Shown: positions 18,251 through 27,471 of the stretch, piece after piece
Position numbering within the stretch: position 1 is the first letter of the stretch
How the letters are laid out: each line of letters starts with the position of its first letter
Source: Planctomycetaceae bacterium
GTDB taxonomy: Bacteria > Planctomycetota > Planctomycetia > Pirellulales > Pirellulaceae
Reading direction: 5' to 3'
Assembly: GCA_020638995.1 (NCBI GenBank)
Contig: JACKHM010000004.1
Coordinates: forward strand, 1,116,001 to 1,180,000
Length of the DNA stretch: 64,000 bases
Made by a program: the position numbers and the translations under genes
The notes under the pieces: generated by a model
What the model was told of the DNA's origin: nothing
Database searches by the model: none
Seen by the model: the letters and a program-made list of their open reading frames with translations, nothing else

Positions 18251-19882
18251 GTGAATTTGCTGATGGATACCAGATGCTGTCGTGCCGCGTTGTTTTTTCT
18301 GTTGCTGTGTCTGGTTGGAACTGTTCGGTCGGCGGACCGACCGAACATCCTGATCGCGGTATCTGACGATCAATCGTATCCTCATGCTTCGGCTTATGGA
18401 TACGAAGCGATCGACACGCCTGCGTTCGACCGCGTTGCCAAAGCAGGGCTTTTGTTTCGCAACGCCTTTTCTCCCGCGCCCGGATGCAGCCCGATGCGTG
18501 CGGCCACGCTAACGGGCAGGAACATCTGGCAAATCGAACATGCCGGCACGCACGCCAGCTCGTTCTCAACAAAATACGAGGTCTATCAAGATCGCCTCGA
18601 AGCGAGCGGCTACTTTGTCGGCTATACAGGGAAGGGATGGGGGCCCGGCAATTGGAAGGTGAGTGGTCGAACTCGCAATCCGGCCGGCAACGACTTTTCA
18701 AACAAGAAGATGGAGTCGCCCCAAGGCATTTCGAACAACGACTATGCAGGAAACTTTGCCGAGTTTCTAAAACAGCGGACGAAGGGACAGCCCTTCAGCT
18801 TCTGGTACGGAGCGACCGAACCACATCGCAGTTTCAAACAAGGAATTGGCCGCGAGCACGGGCTAGATCCAGCAAAAGTAATAGTGCCCTCGTTCCTGCC
18901 GGACACTCTTGAGGTCCGCGATGACATTCTCGATTACTGTTTTGAGATTCAATGGTTCGATCAACACTTGGGCCGCATGCTCGACGAGCTCGATGCCGCG
19001 GGCGAGCTTGACAATACGCTCGTGATTGTCACTAGTGACAATGGGATGGCGTTTCCCCGAGCCAAAGCAAATTGTTACGAATTTGGAATCCACATGCCGT
19101 TGGCAGTCGCTTGGCCAGCGTTCGCTTCTGGTGGTCGCACTGTCGATGACCTGGTCAATCTGATCGATATCACGGCCACGATCTATGATGTAGCGCAAGT
19201 CGACCCACCTTCCGAGACGCCGATCGCTGGGCATAGTATTCGCAATATTTTGGCATCGACGAAGGACGGGATCGTCGATCCCGAACGTGACGCCGTCTAC
19301 TCCGGACGCGAGCGGCATTCGTCTTCGCGATTCAACTCGCTTAGCTATCCACAGCGTTGCATCAGAACTCAGGATTTCCTCTACATCTACAATTTTCGGC
19401 CGGAACGCTGGCCGGCTGGCGCGCCTCAAAAACTTGGCGATGGCAAGTATGCCAATCCCGCTGAGGTTGCCGAAGGAAACTTGGGGCCCATGCACGGAGG
19501 CTATCACGACATTGATGCATGCCCTTCGCTTTCATTCCTGATCGAACGGCGTGACGACGCCAAAATGGGTAGATTCCTATCGCTCGCGGTCGACAAACGC
19601 CCGGCAGAAGAGTTGTTCGATATTCGCACGGATCCAAGTTGCCTGCACAATCTGGCGAGTAATCGGAATCATGCAGCTGTGCGGCAAGAACTACACGATC
19701 GTTTGTTCGATTACCTGCGACAAACGAACGACTCGCGGCTTACGGCACCCGATGGTGGCGATATATGGGAAACGTATCCTCGGTACAGCTCGTTGCGTTG
19801 GTTTCCCACACCGGATTGGGCCAAAGAGAATCCTGAGCGCGTGCCAAAGCAAGACTGGTTGGAAGCCAAGCGGCCCAAGTAA
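18251..19882 (+). CDS. Exported type I sulfatase (heparan N-sulfatase-like)
   Basis: 543 residues with a signal peptide (CCRAALFFLLLCLVGTVRSA). The sulfatase signature CSPMRAATLTGR starts at Cys79, the residue converted to formylglycine; metal ligands are in the N-terminal PNILIAVSDDQS segment and in VTSDNGMAFPRAK. The YGYEAIDTPAFDRVAKAGL and TEPHRSFK segments resemble sulfamidases (SGSH-like). It hydrolyses a sulfate ester or sulfamate on a glycan outside the cytoplasm; the exact substrate is not readable. The start is a GTG with a weak ribosome-binding site; the ATG at 18263 is equally possible. Divergent from the giant haem protein, which suggests a common polysaccharide programme. Confidence 0.9.
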   Translation: MNLLMDTRCCRAALFFLLLCLVGTVRSADRPNILIAVSDDQSYPHASAYGYEAIDTPAFDRVAKAGLLFRNAFSPAPGCSPMRAATLTGRNIWQIEHAGTHASSFSTKYEVYQDRLEASGYFVGYTGKGWGPGNWKVSGRTRNPAGNDFSNKKMESPQGISNNDYAGNFAEFLKQRTKGQPFSFWYGATEPHRSFKQGIGREHGLDPAKVIVPSFLPDTLEVRDDILDYCFEIQWFDQHLGRMLDELDAAGELDNTLVIVTSDNGMAFPRAKANCYEFGIHMPLAVAWPAFASGGRTVDDLVNLIDITATIYDVAQVDPPSETPIAGHSIRNILASTKDGIVDPERDAVYSGRERHSSSRFNSLSYPQRCIRTQDFLYIYNFRPERWPAGAPQKLGDGKYANPAEVAEGNLGPMHGGYHDIDACPSLSFLIERRDDAKMGRFLSLAVDKRPAEELFDIRTDPSCLHNLASNRNHAAVRQELHDRLFDYLRQTNDSRLTAPDGGDIWETYPRYSSLRWFPTPDWAKENPERVPKQDWLEAKRPK

Positions 19883-19902
19883 CTCACTCGTTCCAAATCA
19901 GT

Positions 19903-21831
19903 CTACTCGTACTCGCTGTAAGACTTTTCTTCGACGAGATGCGACCCAAGCAACGTGTTTACGTCACGTTTGAGTGCTGCTCGCTTGTCGTTCGTCTTAT
20001 AGACCGCTCGGGCTAGTTCGATGAACTTCGCGCCAAAGTCTTTCTCGCGCTCGCAGTCGCGAATGCTGTCTTCGATGTCCCAAAGTTGCTCGTTAACGGA
20101 TTTGAGTTGCTGCGTTAACGCATCCAATTCCGAGGAGGCGATCAGCGTCGAGTCGCGGGCACTTTCGAGTGTGTTCAATTCCACGCGGACATTCGCCAAC
20201 TTGGAGGTGTCAGTGATGCGTTCCAGTTTGATCTCGAGGATCGTGATCTTGTCGATCAGTTCGCCGGGCGCGATTTCCACGTTCACCGTTGCTTCCTGCG
20301 TCATGTTGGCTCTCGTTTCTAATACACTAGGTTTTGGGGCGTCTTTCGTGCCATACAAGGCTGTCTTCTCAGAAATCCTTTTGGCGACTGCTGCGGCAAT
20401 CCTGGTAAATGTCTCTTCCCAGTCGCCAAGTTTGTTTTGGCGGAACAGTTGCACGGTCGGATACCAGGGACTGTCGTCTCGTTTGAGGAACCATCGCCAA
20501 TCGGGAGAAAGTGATAACGCGATCATTGCCGGCGCGGCAACCGCTCCAGCAAGGTGGATCATGCTGGTGTCCGGCGCAATTACGAGATCGAGGTTGCGCA
20601 TAATGGCGGCCGTGTCCATGAATGGCCCCGAGTCTCGATCAAGCTCCTCGCCAAAGTCGATAACTTCAAACTCGCCTTTCAACGCATCAATTTGCTCGAC
20701 GCCAAAGCCCTTCTGGAAATTGACCAGACGGACGCCTGGTACGGCAGCGACTTGGGAGAAATGCCGAAGTGGGATGCTGCGTTGCGCGTCGGCGTGAAAG
20801 TCGGGACTTCCCTGCCAAGAGATACCGACTTTGAAACCATCATACTCGGCAAGGCGCTGCTTCCAACTCGCGATAAGATTGGGGTCAGGGTGAATGTATG
20901 GTACTTGCCCAGGAATCGTTTCAAAGTTTGTCTTTAGAATTCCTGGAACGCTGAGCATTGGAACATGTACGTCGAACGGCGGAAGTGAGGCATCCGCGCA
21001 GACCAGCTCATCGATGCCCTCGCCCGTCGCTAGCAGCTTCATCAAGGGCTTCTGAGTCTTCACAACGACTCTCGCTGCGCCCATTTGTTTGAGGACGGCG
21101 GCATAGCGCACGAACTGGATCGTATCGCCCAGACCTTGCTCGTGGTGCAACAAGATGGTCTTCCCGTCCAGTGGTTCGCCTTGCCACATCGGCGCGGAGT
21201 AGCTTGGCATACGACATCCGGGGCAATTCCATCGCCACTCGTACTCGGGCCAACCACGCTCAAAATCACCGAGTAAAAGCCAGACGATGCCTTGGTTCTT
21301 GTGGGCTTCGGCGTAGTTGGGATTCAAGCTGAGCGCTTGCTTTGAATTTGCTTCCGCCTCCGCGAATTTGCCCTGTCGCACCAGCGCTGCGCTAAGGTTG
21401 GAATGAGTGACCGCATCATTGGGCATTAGCGCCAATGCTTGCTCAAAGGTTTTGGAAGCTTCTTCCAAACGTCCCTGTGCGACAAGGGCTACGCCGAGGT
21501 TGTTAAACGCCGTCGAGTAGTCAGGTTTTAGCCGCAGCGCTTCGCGGCAACTTGCCTCGGCTTCTTCAAATTTTCCCTGCTGCTTCAATGTGTTGCCGAG
21601 ATTACTGAGTGCGATCGGGAAATTTGGTTGGATTTCGAGAGCTTTGTGATACGCTCCCACCGCTTCGTCAAACTTCGACTGGTCGTGACAGACCATTCCG
21701 AGAAAGCACCAGGCGTTGGCATTACCAGATGCGGCGCCGAGCACTTGTCGATAGATGTGCTCGGCATTTCGGAAATCGCCTGCTTGGTGTTGTCTCCAAC
21801 CGAGTTGCAGGGCTTCATCAACCGTAGGCAT
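19903..21831 (-). CDS. TPR-glycosyltransferase fused to DUF6165
   Basis: 642 residues from the ATG with GGA upstream (a TTG seven codons earlier is also in frame). Residues about 5-205 are six TPR repeats (for example PNFPIALSNLGNTLKQQGKF). Residues about 210-500 are a GT-B-like domain of the type following TPRs in planctomycete glycosyltransferases (heptosyltransferase/SPINDLY-like), with the HHEQGLGDTIQFVRY loop and IAPDTSMIHLAGA nucleotide-sugar site. After a linker, residues about 512-642 are a separate helical domain matching DUF6165 (IAPGELIDKITILEIKLERI, then QLWDIEDSIRDCEREKDFG). DUF6165 is normally a stand-alone protein near glycan genes, so the fusion ties it to this transferase. 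Cytoplasmic; acceptor unknown. Confidence 0.85.
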   Translation of the reverse strand: MPTVDEALQLGWRQHQAGDFRNAEHIYRQVLGAASGNANAWCFLGMVCHDQSKFDEAVGAYHKALEIQPNFPIALSNLGNTLKQQGKFEEAEASCREALRLKPDYSTAFNNLGVALVAQGRLEEASKTFEQALALMPNDAVTHSNLSAALVRQGKFAEAEANSKQALSLNPNYAEAHKNQGIVWLLLGDFERGWPEYEWRWNCPGCRMPSYSAPMWQGEPLDGKTILLHHEQGLGDTIQFVRYAAVLKQMGAARVVVKTQKPLMKLLATGEGIDELVCADASLPPFDVHVPMLSVPGILKTNFETIPGQVPYIHPDPNLIASWKQRLAEYDGFKVGISWQGSPDFHADAQRSIPLRHFSQVAAVPGVRLVNFQKGFGVEQIDALKGEFEVIDFGEELDRDSGPFMDTAAIMRNLDLVIAPDTSMIHLAGAVAAPAMIALSLSPDWRWFLKRDDSPWYPTVQLFRQNKLGDWEETFTRIAAAVAKRISEKTALYGTKDAPKPSVLETRANMTQEATVNVEIAPGELIDKITILEIKLERITDTSKLANVRVELNTLESARDSTLIASSELDALTQQLKSVNEQLWDIEDSIRDCEREKDFGAKFIELARAVYKTNDKRAALKRDVNTLLGSHLVEEKSYSEYE

Positions 21832-22051
21832 CGGAGTTTCCAGGGCTGGCAAGAATGGTCACTTTGTGATGCGAATTGTAGGGAAACGGCTCGACGGGTA
21901 AAAGGCGAATCGAGGTGTGGCGGGTTCGCAGTCGCCCGCAACCGACCCGCCCTGGTGCGAAGTCGTTTCAGGGGACGCCGATCTAGGCTAGAATCGAAGA
22001 ACCTTGATCACCCCGCCTTACTCACTCCCTCCCGAAAGGACCGAACCCATC

Positions 22052-22624
22052 ATGGAAAAACTGACCTTATTGTGTACCGCCCTGTTTCTGGTTGCCGCAG
22101 TCAATTCAATCAGCAGCGGCGAAGAGCAAACGCCAGCCGCGCTGAACTTCAAAATGAAGACGTTGGCTGGTAAAGATGTTGATCTCACCAAATACAAAGG
22201 CAAAGTGGTGTTGATCGTCAACACGGCCAGCGAATGTGGTCTGACTCCTCAATACGAACAACTCCAATCGCTCCACGCTTCGTTGGCCGACAAAGGCTTA
22301 GCCGTGGTCGGTGTACCCTGCAACCAGTTTGGCGCACAAGAACCCGGCACGGCGCAAGAGATCAGTACATTCTGTAAACAGAACTACGGTGTGACCTTTG
22401 ACATGCTGGCCAAAGTCGACGTGAATGGAGAAAAGGCTTGCCCGCTCTATAAGTACCTCACGTCTGTCGATACAAAGCCCAAAGGCGCGGGGAAGGTTGG
22501 TTGGAACTTTGAGAAGTTCGTCATCGACCGAGACGGGAAGGTTGCCGGCCGTTTCGCCCCCAACACAAGCCCCGACGACCCGGCGTTGTTGAAGTTAATT
22601 GACACGTTGCTGGCTACCAACTAA
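22052..22624 (+). CDS. Exported glutathione peroxidase family protein
   Basis: 190 residues. The chosen ATG gives a clear signal peptide (KLTLLCTALFLVAAVNSISS); AAAGGA lies 11 nt upstream. The peroxidase domain has the peroxidatic Cys62 in NTASECGLT, where some homologues have selenocysteine, the VPCNQFGAQEPG motif and the WNFEKFVID motif that supplies the catalytic Trp and Asn. It reduces hydrogen or lipid peroxides; in bacteria the reductant is usually thioredoxin rather than glutathione. The export signal places it in the periplasm, which is less usual than cytoplasmic GPx. A strong terminator follows. Confidence 0.92.
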   Translation: MEKLTLLCTALFLVAAVNSISSGEEQTPAALNFKMKTLAGKDVDLTKYKGKVVLIVNTASECGLTPQYEQLQSLHASLADKGLAVVGVPCNQFGAQEPGTAQEISTFCKQNYGVTFDMLAKVDVNGEKACPLYKYLTSVDTKPKGAGKVGWNFEKFVIDRDGKVAGRFAPNTSPDDPALLKLIDTLLATN

Positions 22625-22660
22625 GTAAGCTTGTGTCACCAGAGGATTGCTCACCCTGTT

Positions 22661-22690
22661 GCGACCGGCACACGTCGGTCGCGTTTTTTT
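22661..22690 (+). terminator. Rho-independent terminator after the glutathione peroxidase gene
   Basis: A GC-rich 7-bp stem (GCGACCG at 22661-22667 with CGGTCGC at 22676-22682) followed by a run of seven T (22684-22690). The next gene starts only 22 nt after the T-run. Confidence 0.88.
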
Positions 22691-22712
22691 GCGCTCTCAT
22701 TCCACTAGTCCG

Positions 22713-23399
22713 ATGAAGAATATGCCGACTGAATCTGTGACCACTCGCACTATTCCGGGCGGTTGGTCCGAGCGTGAAGTGGCCTTGGGCGAGCATGTCG
22801 TGCGCATTTCGCTCCCCGCGCAACCCGATGAATTTCTTGAACAACTCGAATGGTCCGACGCTACCGCCCAGGAAGCCGATCCGTACTGGGCCGAGTTGTG
22901 GCCCGCATCGCTTTCGATGGCTCGACTCATCCTTTTGAAATCGTGGCGCCCCCACACTTCAGCCGTCGAACTGGGTTGCGGAATCGGCGTCGTGGGACTC
23001 GCCGGGCTATTGTCGGGGCTGGAAGTTGAATTCACTGATCGAGTCAACTTGGCGGTTGACACTGCGGTCGAGAACGCTCGCCGAAATGGGTTTCCCCGAG
23101 CGGTGGGACGTGTTTTGGATTGGGCAAATCCCCCGCTGCATCAATACTCTGTCGTCCTGGCGTCGGATGTCCTCTACGACCAGAAGCTGCACTCTGTATT
23201 GCTGAACGCGATCGATGCCTTATTAAAACCCGAAGGTGCATGTTGGTTGGGTGATCCGGGGCGGTCGGCGGCGGTCGAGTTCTGTGAGTTGGCGGCGACA
23301 CGAGGTTTTCAACTTGCGATGTCGGATGAGTCTGGGACCCCCGAACCAAGCTTCAAGACGGGGGAGTTTCGCCTGATATGCCTACAGCGGCCACATTGA
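22713..23399 (+). CDS. Class I SAM-dependent methyltransferase (METTL21/NNMT-like)
   Basis: 228 residues. The start is taken at MKNMPTE because the open frame upstream runs through a terminator hairpin. Motif I is VELGCGIGVVGLAG, followed by an acidic second strand (VEFTDRV) and VVLASDVLYD as motif post-II. The N-terminal EADPYWAELWPASLSMA segment is typical of the METTL21/nicotinamide N-methyltransferase-like group, which methylates proteins (Lys) or small molecules. The substrate cannot be told from sequence. Cytoplasmic. Its promoter must overlap the terminator hairpin, or it is expressed by read-through. Confidence 0.85.
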   Translation: MKNMPTESVTTRTIPGGWSEREVALGEHVVRISLPAQPDEFLEQLEWSDATAQEADPYWAELWPASLSMARLILLKSWRPHTSAVELGCGIGVVGLAGLLSGLEVEFTDRVNLAVDTAVENARRNGFPRAVGRVLDWANPPLHQYSVVLASDVLYDQKLHSVLLNAIDALLKPEGACWLGDPGRSAAVEFCELAATRGFQLAMSDESGTPEPSFKTGEFRLICLQRPH

Positions 23400-23478
23400 T
23401 GTTGTTGTTTCTCTTGTCCAGTGAACCTCACCATCGGAGGAGGCACTGGCGACACGGACTTCGTCAACAATAAGTCTC

Positions 23479-23676
23479 TCATGACCATTGCTTGGGCATA
23501 TGCGCTTCACCGACGACCGCACTCAAGGGAAACGTCCTAATAAAACTTCCAACGAAAAACTCGCCCAGCCGTCGTCCTCTAGAGTCTGTCTTGGCCTGAT
23601 GGAAGCGATACGGCGCGATGCTGCCATCGTCACGGCGAACCCAGTACCAACGCGCCGGTATCAAAGAGTTTTCCAT
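23479..23676 (-). CDS. Small hypothetical protein (65 aa)
   Basis: A short open frame whose translation looks protein-like rather than like a shadow: MENSLIPARWYWVRRDDG, then IAPYRFHQAK and GEFFVGSFIRTFPLSAVVGE. It is rich in aromatics, with a basic middle. It fills an otherwise gene-free 420-nt gap between the methyltransferase and the propeller protein, on the opposite strand. No ribosome-binding site is strong and no family is recognised; the case rests on composition alone. Confidence 0.4.
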   Translation of the reverse strand: MENSLIPARWYWVRRDDGSIAPYRFHQAKTDSRGRRLGEFFVGSFIRTFPLSAVVGEAHMPKQWS

Positions 23677-23817
23677 GACTTCGTGGTCCCGACATCTGGG
23701 AAGAGGAACAAGAGAAGGCTGGCACATCGCAGAAGTTTTAAAAATAAGAAATGCAATTTCGCCAACTCAGTTGGTATCATACTCTCAATCACTCGACCAC
23801 TAATAGGTGAGGTTAAC

Positions 23818-25212
23818 ATGAGCCGCCGACTTCCGTGTCTATTGTTTCTAGCCGCTACACTTCTTGTGTCGAGGCTGCCAGCTGACGAGGCGATTGAAAT
23901 TGGTTCACGCCTCGAACTGTTCGTTGATGACTATTTGATCGAGGTGCTCGATGGGGATGCCACGTTGGTCTTGCAACGTCCGGAACCTCAAGAAGTGGTC
24001 TTAGTGACTGACAAGCCGTGGGAAGGTAATACTTCAGCTTACTACACTATATTTCGTGACGGCGAACTATATCGAGCTTACTATCGTGGTTCGCATTGGG
24101 ACGTCGAGGCCATGAAGGCGACGCACCCCGAGGTGGTATGCTATGCCGAGAGCACGGACGGCATTCATTGGACCAAGCCTGAGTTGGGACTGTTCGAGTT
24201 TGAAGGCTCGAAACAAAACAACATCGTATGGAATGGGATCGGAACGCACTGTTTTGCAGCATTCAAGGATACGAATCCTGATTGTAGCGAGGATGCTCGT
24301 TACAAAGGAATCGCGCGGGGACGCCCGACCGGCAAGAAAGGGCTCTATGTATTCAAGTCGCCGGACGGAATTCATTGGACGCGTATCGAAGACGAGCCTG
24401 TGATTACCAATGGGTACTTCGATTCGCAAAACCTTGCATTTTGGGACACGTACGCCAAAACCTACCGCGAGTATCACCGGACGTTTGTCGAGGGTGTCCG
24501 GGCCATTATGACAGGGACTTCATCCGATTACGTGACCTGGACTGAGCCGGTGCTGCTCGATTACGGCGATGCTCCGAATCAGCATCTCTACACGAACGCA
24601 GTCCAACCTTATGACCGTGCTCCGCATATCTTGCTTGGTTTCCCGACACGTTACTTGCCTGAGGAGGGGCAGCGTGTCGAGCCGACCTTCATGGCGAGTC
24701 GCGACGGGATCAGCTTTAAGCGTTGGCTCGAACCGATCATTCCTGAAGACGCTCCTGAAGACCGCAGCGGGAATCGAAGTAATTACATGACCTGGGGTCT
24801 CGTTCAATTGCCGGGCAAGGAACGTGAGTACTCTGTCTATGCGACCGAAGCGTACTATACGGGACCAGACAGTCGCGTGCGCCGCTTCACCTATCGTGTC
24901 GACGGCTTCGTGTCGCTTCGAGGGGAAAGCGAAGGTGGTTCGTTGGTGACAAAGCCGCTTGTGTTCGAGGGCAGCGAACTGCGTCTCAATTTTGTGGCCA
25001 GCGATCGTGGCGATGTGCGAGTCGAATTGCAGGATGCAAACGGAGTTGTGATCGAGGGATTTGCAGTTTCCGATTGCGTCCCGCTACGTGGTGATTCGAT
25101 TGACGAGGTCGTAACTTGGCGCGGTCGAGACGTGTCCACACTCGCGGGCACCGCGGTGCGAGTTCGATTCGAGGTTAAAAACTCAGACGTCTACTCATTT
25201 AGATTCAAGTAA
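23818..25212 (+). CDS. Exported five-bladed-propeller glycosidase-like protein
   Basis: 464 residues from the ATG with GGTGAGG 5 nt upstream; the open frame reaches further up but only this start gives a signal peptide (RLPCLLFLAATLLVSRLPAD). The rest has repeated beta-blade sequences with the pattern 'YAESTDGIHWTKPELGLFEF' and 'FKSPDGIHWTRIEDEPV', typical of GH32/43/68-type or sialidase-like propellers; repeated Asp-rich strands near ELFVDDYLIE could be the catalytic side. The C-terminal 110 residues form a beta-sandwich-like end (RVELQDANGVVIEGF). It probably acts on an extracellular glycan; neither catalytic acids nor substrate can be assigned. Confidence 0.8.
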   Translation: MSRRLPCLLFLAATLLVSRLPADEAIEIGSRLELFVDDYLIEVLDGDATLVLQRPEPQEVVLVTDKPWEGNTSAYYTIFRDGELYRAYYRGSHWDVEAMKATHPEVVCYAESTDGIHWTKPELGLFEFEGSKQNNIVWNGIGTHCFAAFKDTNPDCSEDARYKGIARGRPTGKKGLYVFKSPDGIHWTRIEDEPVITNGYFDSQNLAFWDTYAKTYREYHRTFVEGVRAIMTGTSSDYVTWTEPVLLDYGDAPNQHLYTNAVQPYDRAPHILLGFPTRYLPEEGQRVEPTFMASRDGISFKRWLEPIIPEDAPEDRSGNRSNYMTWGLVQLPGKEREYSVYATEAYYTGPDSRVRRFTYRVDGFVSLRGESEGGSLVTKPLVFEGSELRLNFVASDRGDVRVELQDANGVVIEGFAVSDCVPLRGDSIDEVVTWRGRDVSTLAGTAVRVRFEVKNSDVYSFRFK

Positions 25213-25248
25213 CAAGAACTGCGGCAGGTCCGGTCGCGCACACCGACG

Positions 25249-27471
25249 TCAATTAGCAAGTGAGTCGAGCGCCGCGTTGAATGTAGCGCTTGGTCGCATT
25301 GCCGCTTCCGTCTTGTTGTGATCGGGATGATAGTAGCCTCCAATGTCGACCGGAGCTCCCTGCGCTGCATTCAACTCATCCACAATCTTCGCTTCGTTAT
25401 CGGCGAGTTGCTTTGCCAGTGGCGCAAATTGGCTCTGTAGCTCTGCGTCCGCCGTTTGAGCCGCTAAGGCCTCGGCCCAATACAGTGCTAGGTAAAAGTG
25501 ACTACCGCGATTGTCGAGTTCGTTCACTTTGCGGGAAGGCGATTTGTCGCTATCCAAGAATTTGCCGGTTGCTTCGTCTAGCGTCTTTGCCAACACTAAC
25601 GCCTTTTTGTTCTTAGACTTCGTGCCAAGATCTTCGATCGAGACGGACAACGCGAGGATTTCGCCGAGTGAATCCCAACGCAGATGTCCTTCTTCCAGAA
25701 ACTGTTGCACATGTTTGGGAGCCGATCCACCGGCACCCGTTTCGAACAAGCCACCGCCGGCAAGTAGGGGAACAATCGACAGCATTTTCGCGCTCGTGCC
25801 AAGTTCGAGTATTGGAAATAGATCGGTAAGATAGTCGCGCAGGACGTTGCCTGTTACGGAAATCGTATCTTTACCTTCCTTACAGCGTTGGCATGTCAGA
25901 CGCGTCGCGTCGACCGGCGATAGGATTTGAATATCGAGGCCAGCTGTGTCGTGCTCGGGCAAATACTGCTCCACCTTTTTGATCAGGTTTGCGTCGTGCG
26001 CCCGCTGCTTATCCAGCCAGAAAATAGCCGGCGAGCCTGTCGCGCGCGCGCGCGTAACTGCCAGCTTGACCCAATCGCGGATCGCAGCATCTTTGGTTTG
26101 ACACATCCGCCAGATGTCGCCTTGCTCTACGGCGTGTTCGAGTAACGTCGTTCCCGACGAATCAACGACTCGGACGACTCCGTTGGTCGGAATCTCGAAT
26201 GTCTTGTCGTGCGAGCCATATTCCTCAGCCTTCTGTGCCATCAACCCAACATTTGCGACGTTACCCATCGTCGTGACGTCGAATGCACCGTTTTCTTTGC
26301 AGAAGCTGATCGTCTCTTGATAGACACCGGCGTAGCAACGATCCGGAATGATCGCCTTCATATCATGCAGTTTTCCGTCGGGACCCCACATTCGTCCGGA
26401 AGAACGAATCGCCGCGGGCATTGAGGCATCGATAATAACATCGCTCGGGACGTGTAAATTCGTGATTCCCTTGTCCGAGTCGACCATTGCAAGTTGTGGC
26501 CTGTTTTCATACACGGCATCGATATCCGATTTGATCGCCTTTTGCTGATCCTCGGGTAGACCGGCCAATTTGGCATAGACATCGCCCAATCCGTTGTTTG
26601 CTTCGATTCCGAGTGTGCGGAACGCATCAGCGTGTTTCTCGTAGACGTCGCGAAAGAATACTTCAACAGCATGTCCGAAGATGATCGGGTCAGACACTTT
26701 CATCATGGTTGCTTTGAGATGAATCGACAGCAGAACACCCTGAGTCTTCGCGTCGTCGATCTCGCGTGCAAGGAACTCGCGCAAGGCAGCGCAACTCATC
26801 ACAGAAGCATCAATAACTTCACCGGCCTTCAACGAGATCTTTTCCTTGAGCACAGATTTGGCGTCATTTTGGTCTACGAGTTCAATGCGCACATCGTCCG
26901 CACGCTCCATTACGACCGATCGTTCGCTGGCGTAAAAATCTCGCCCGGTCATTGATGCCACGTGCGTCTTCGAGTCCGCAGTCCAGACGCCCATCGAGTG
27001 GGGATGCTTTTGGGCGTATTGTTTCACAGGAATCGCGACTCGGCGGTCCGAATTCCCTTCGCGCAGAACGGGATTCACCGCGCTACCTAGGACTTTGGCA
27101 TAGCGTGCTTTGATCTCTTTCTCTGCGTCGTTTTTTGGCTCTTCTGGGTAATCCGGAACCTGGTAGCCGTGTTCTTGCAACTCTTTAATCGCCGTGGTGA
27201 GTTGTGGAATCGATGCGCTAATGTTTGGGAGTTTGATAATGTTTGCTTCCGGAGTCTTCGCCAGCTCACCAAGCTCGGCGAGCGCATCGGTTTGTTTTTG
27301 GCTTTCCGTCAAGTTGTCCGGAAAACTGGCGATGATTCTTCCGGCGAGAGAAATGTCTTTCAGTTCAAAATCAATCCCGGAAGAGGAAGTAAACGCTCGG
27401 ATAATTGGTAACAACGAGTGAGTCGCGAGGGCGGGTGCTTCATCGGTCTTTGTGTATACGATCGTGCGCAT
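25249..27471 (-). CDS. icd: Monomeric NADP-dependent isocitrate dehydrogenase
   Basis: 740 residues, the length of the monomeric (IDH-II) class and nearly twice the dimeric enzyme. Recognisable segments are MRTIVYTKTDEAPALATHSL at the start, PNISASIPQLTTAIKELQ, the substrate-binding region around NPVLREGNSDRR, the metal and catalytic region in the middle (the IPTNGVVRVVDSSG and FWLDKQRAHDANLI segments) and ETGAGGSAPKHVQQF. It converts isocitrate to 2-oxoglutarate with NADP in the TCA cycle, in the cytoplasm. It is transcribed alone; CorA lies upstream on the same strand across 309 nt. Confidence 0.96.
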   Translation of the reverse strand: MRTIVYTKTDEAPALATHSLLPIIRAFTSSSGIDFELKDISLAGRIIASFPDNLTESQKQTDALAELGELAKTPEANIIKLPNISASIPQLTTAIKELQEHGYQVPDYPEEPKNDAEKEIKARYAKVLGSAVNPVLREGNSDRRVAIPVKQYAQKHPHSMGVWTADSKTHVASMTGRDFYASERSVVMERADDVRIELVDQNDAKSVLKEKISLKAGEVIDASVMSCAALREFLAREIDDAKTQGVLLSIHLKATMMKVSDPIIFGHAVEVFFRDVYEKHADAFRTLGIEANNGLGDVYAKLAGLPEDQQKAIKSDIDAVYENRPQLAMVDSDKGITNLHVPSDVIIDASMPAAIRSSGRMWGPDGKLHDMKAIIPDRCYAGVYQETISFCKENGAFDVTTMGNVANVGLMAQKAEEYGSHDKTFEIPTNGVVRVVDSSGTTLLEHAVEQGDIWRMCQTKDAAIRDWVKLAVTRARATGSPAIFWLDKQRAHDANLIKKVEQYLPEHDTAGLDIQILSPVDATRLTCQRCKEGKDTISVTGNVLRDYLTDLFPILELGTSAKMLSIVPLLAGGGLFETGAGGSAPKHVQQFLEEGHLRWDSLGEILALSVSIEDLGTKSKNKKALVLAKTLDEATGKFLDSDKSPSRKVNELDNRGSHFYLALYWAEALAAQTADAELQSQFAPLAKQLADNEAKIVDELNAAQGAPVDIGGYYHPDHNKTEAAMRPSATFNAALDSLAN

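Noticed and set aside
26041..26052. (CG)6 run, possible Z-DNA
   Set aside because: Explained by codons for alternating Arg and Ala inside icd; too short to argue for structure.
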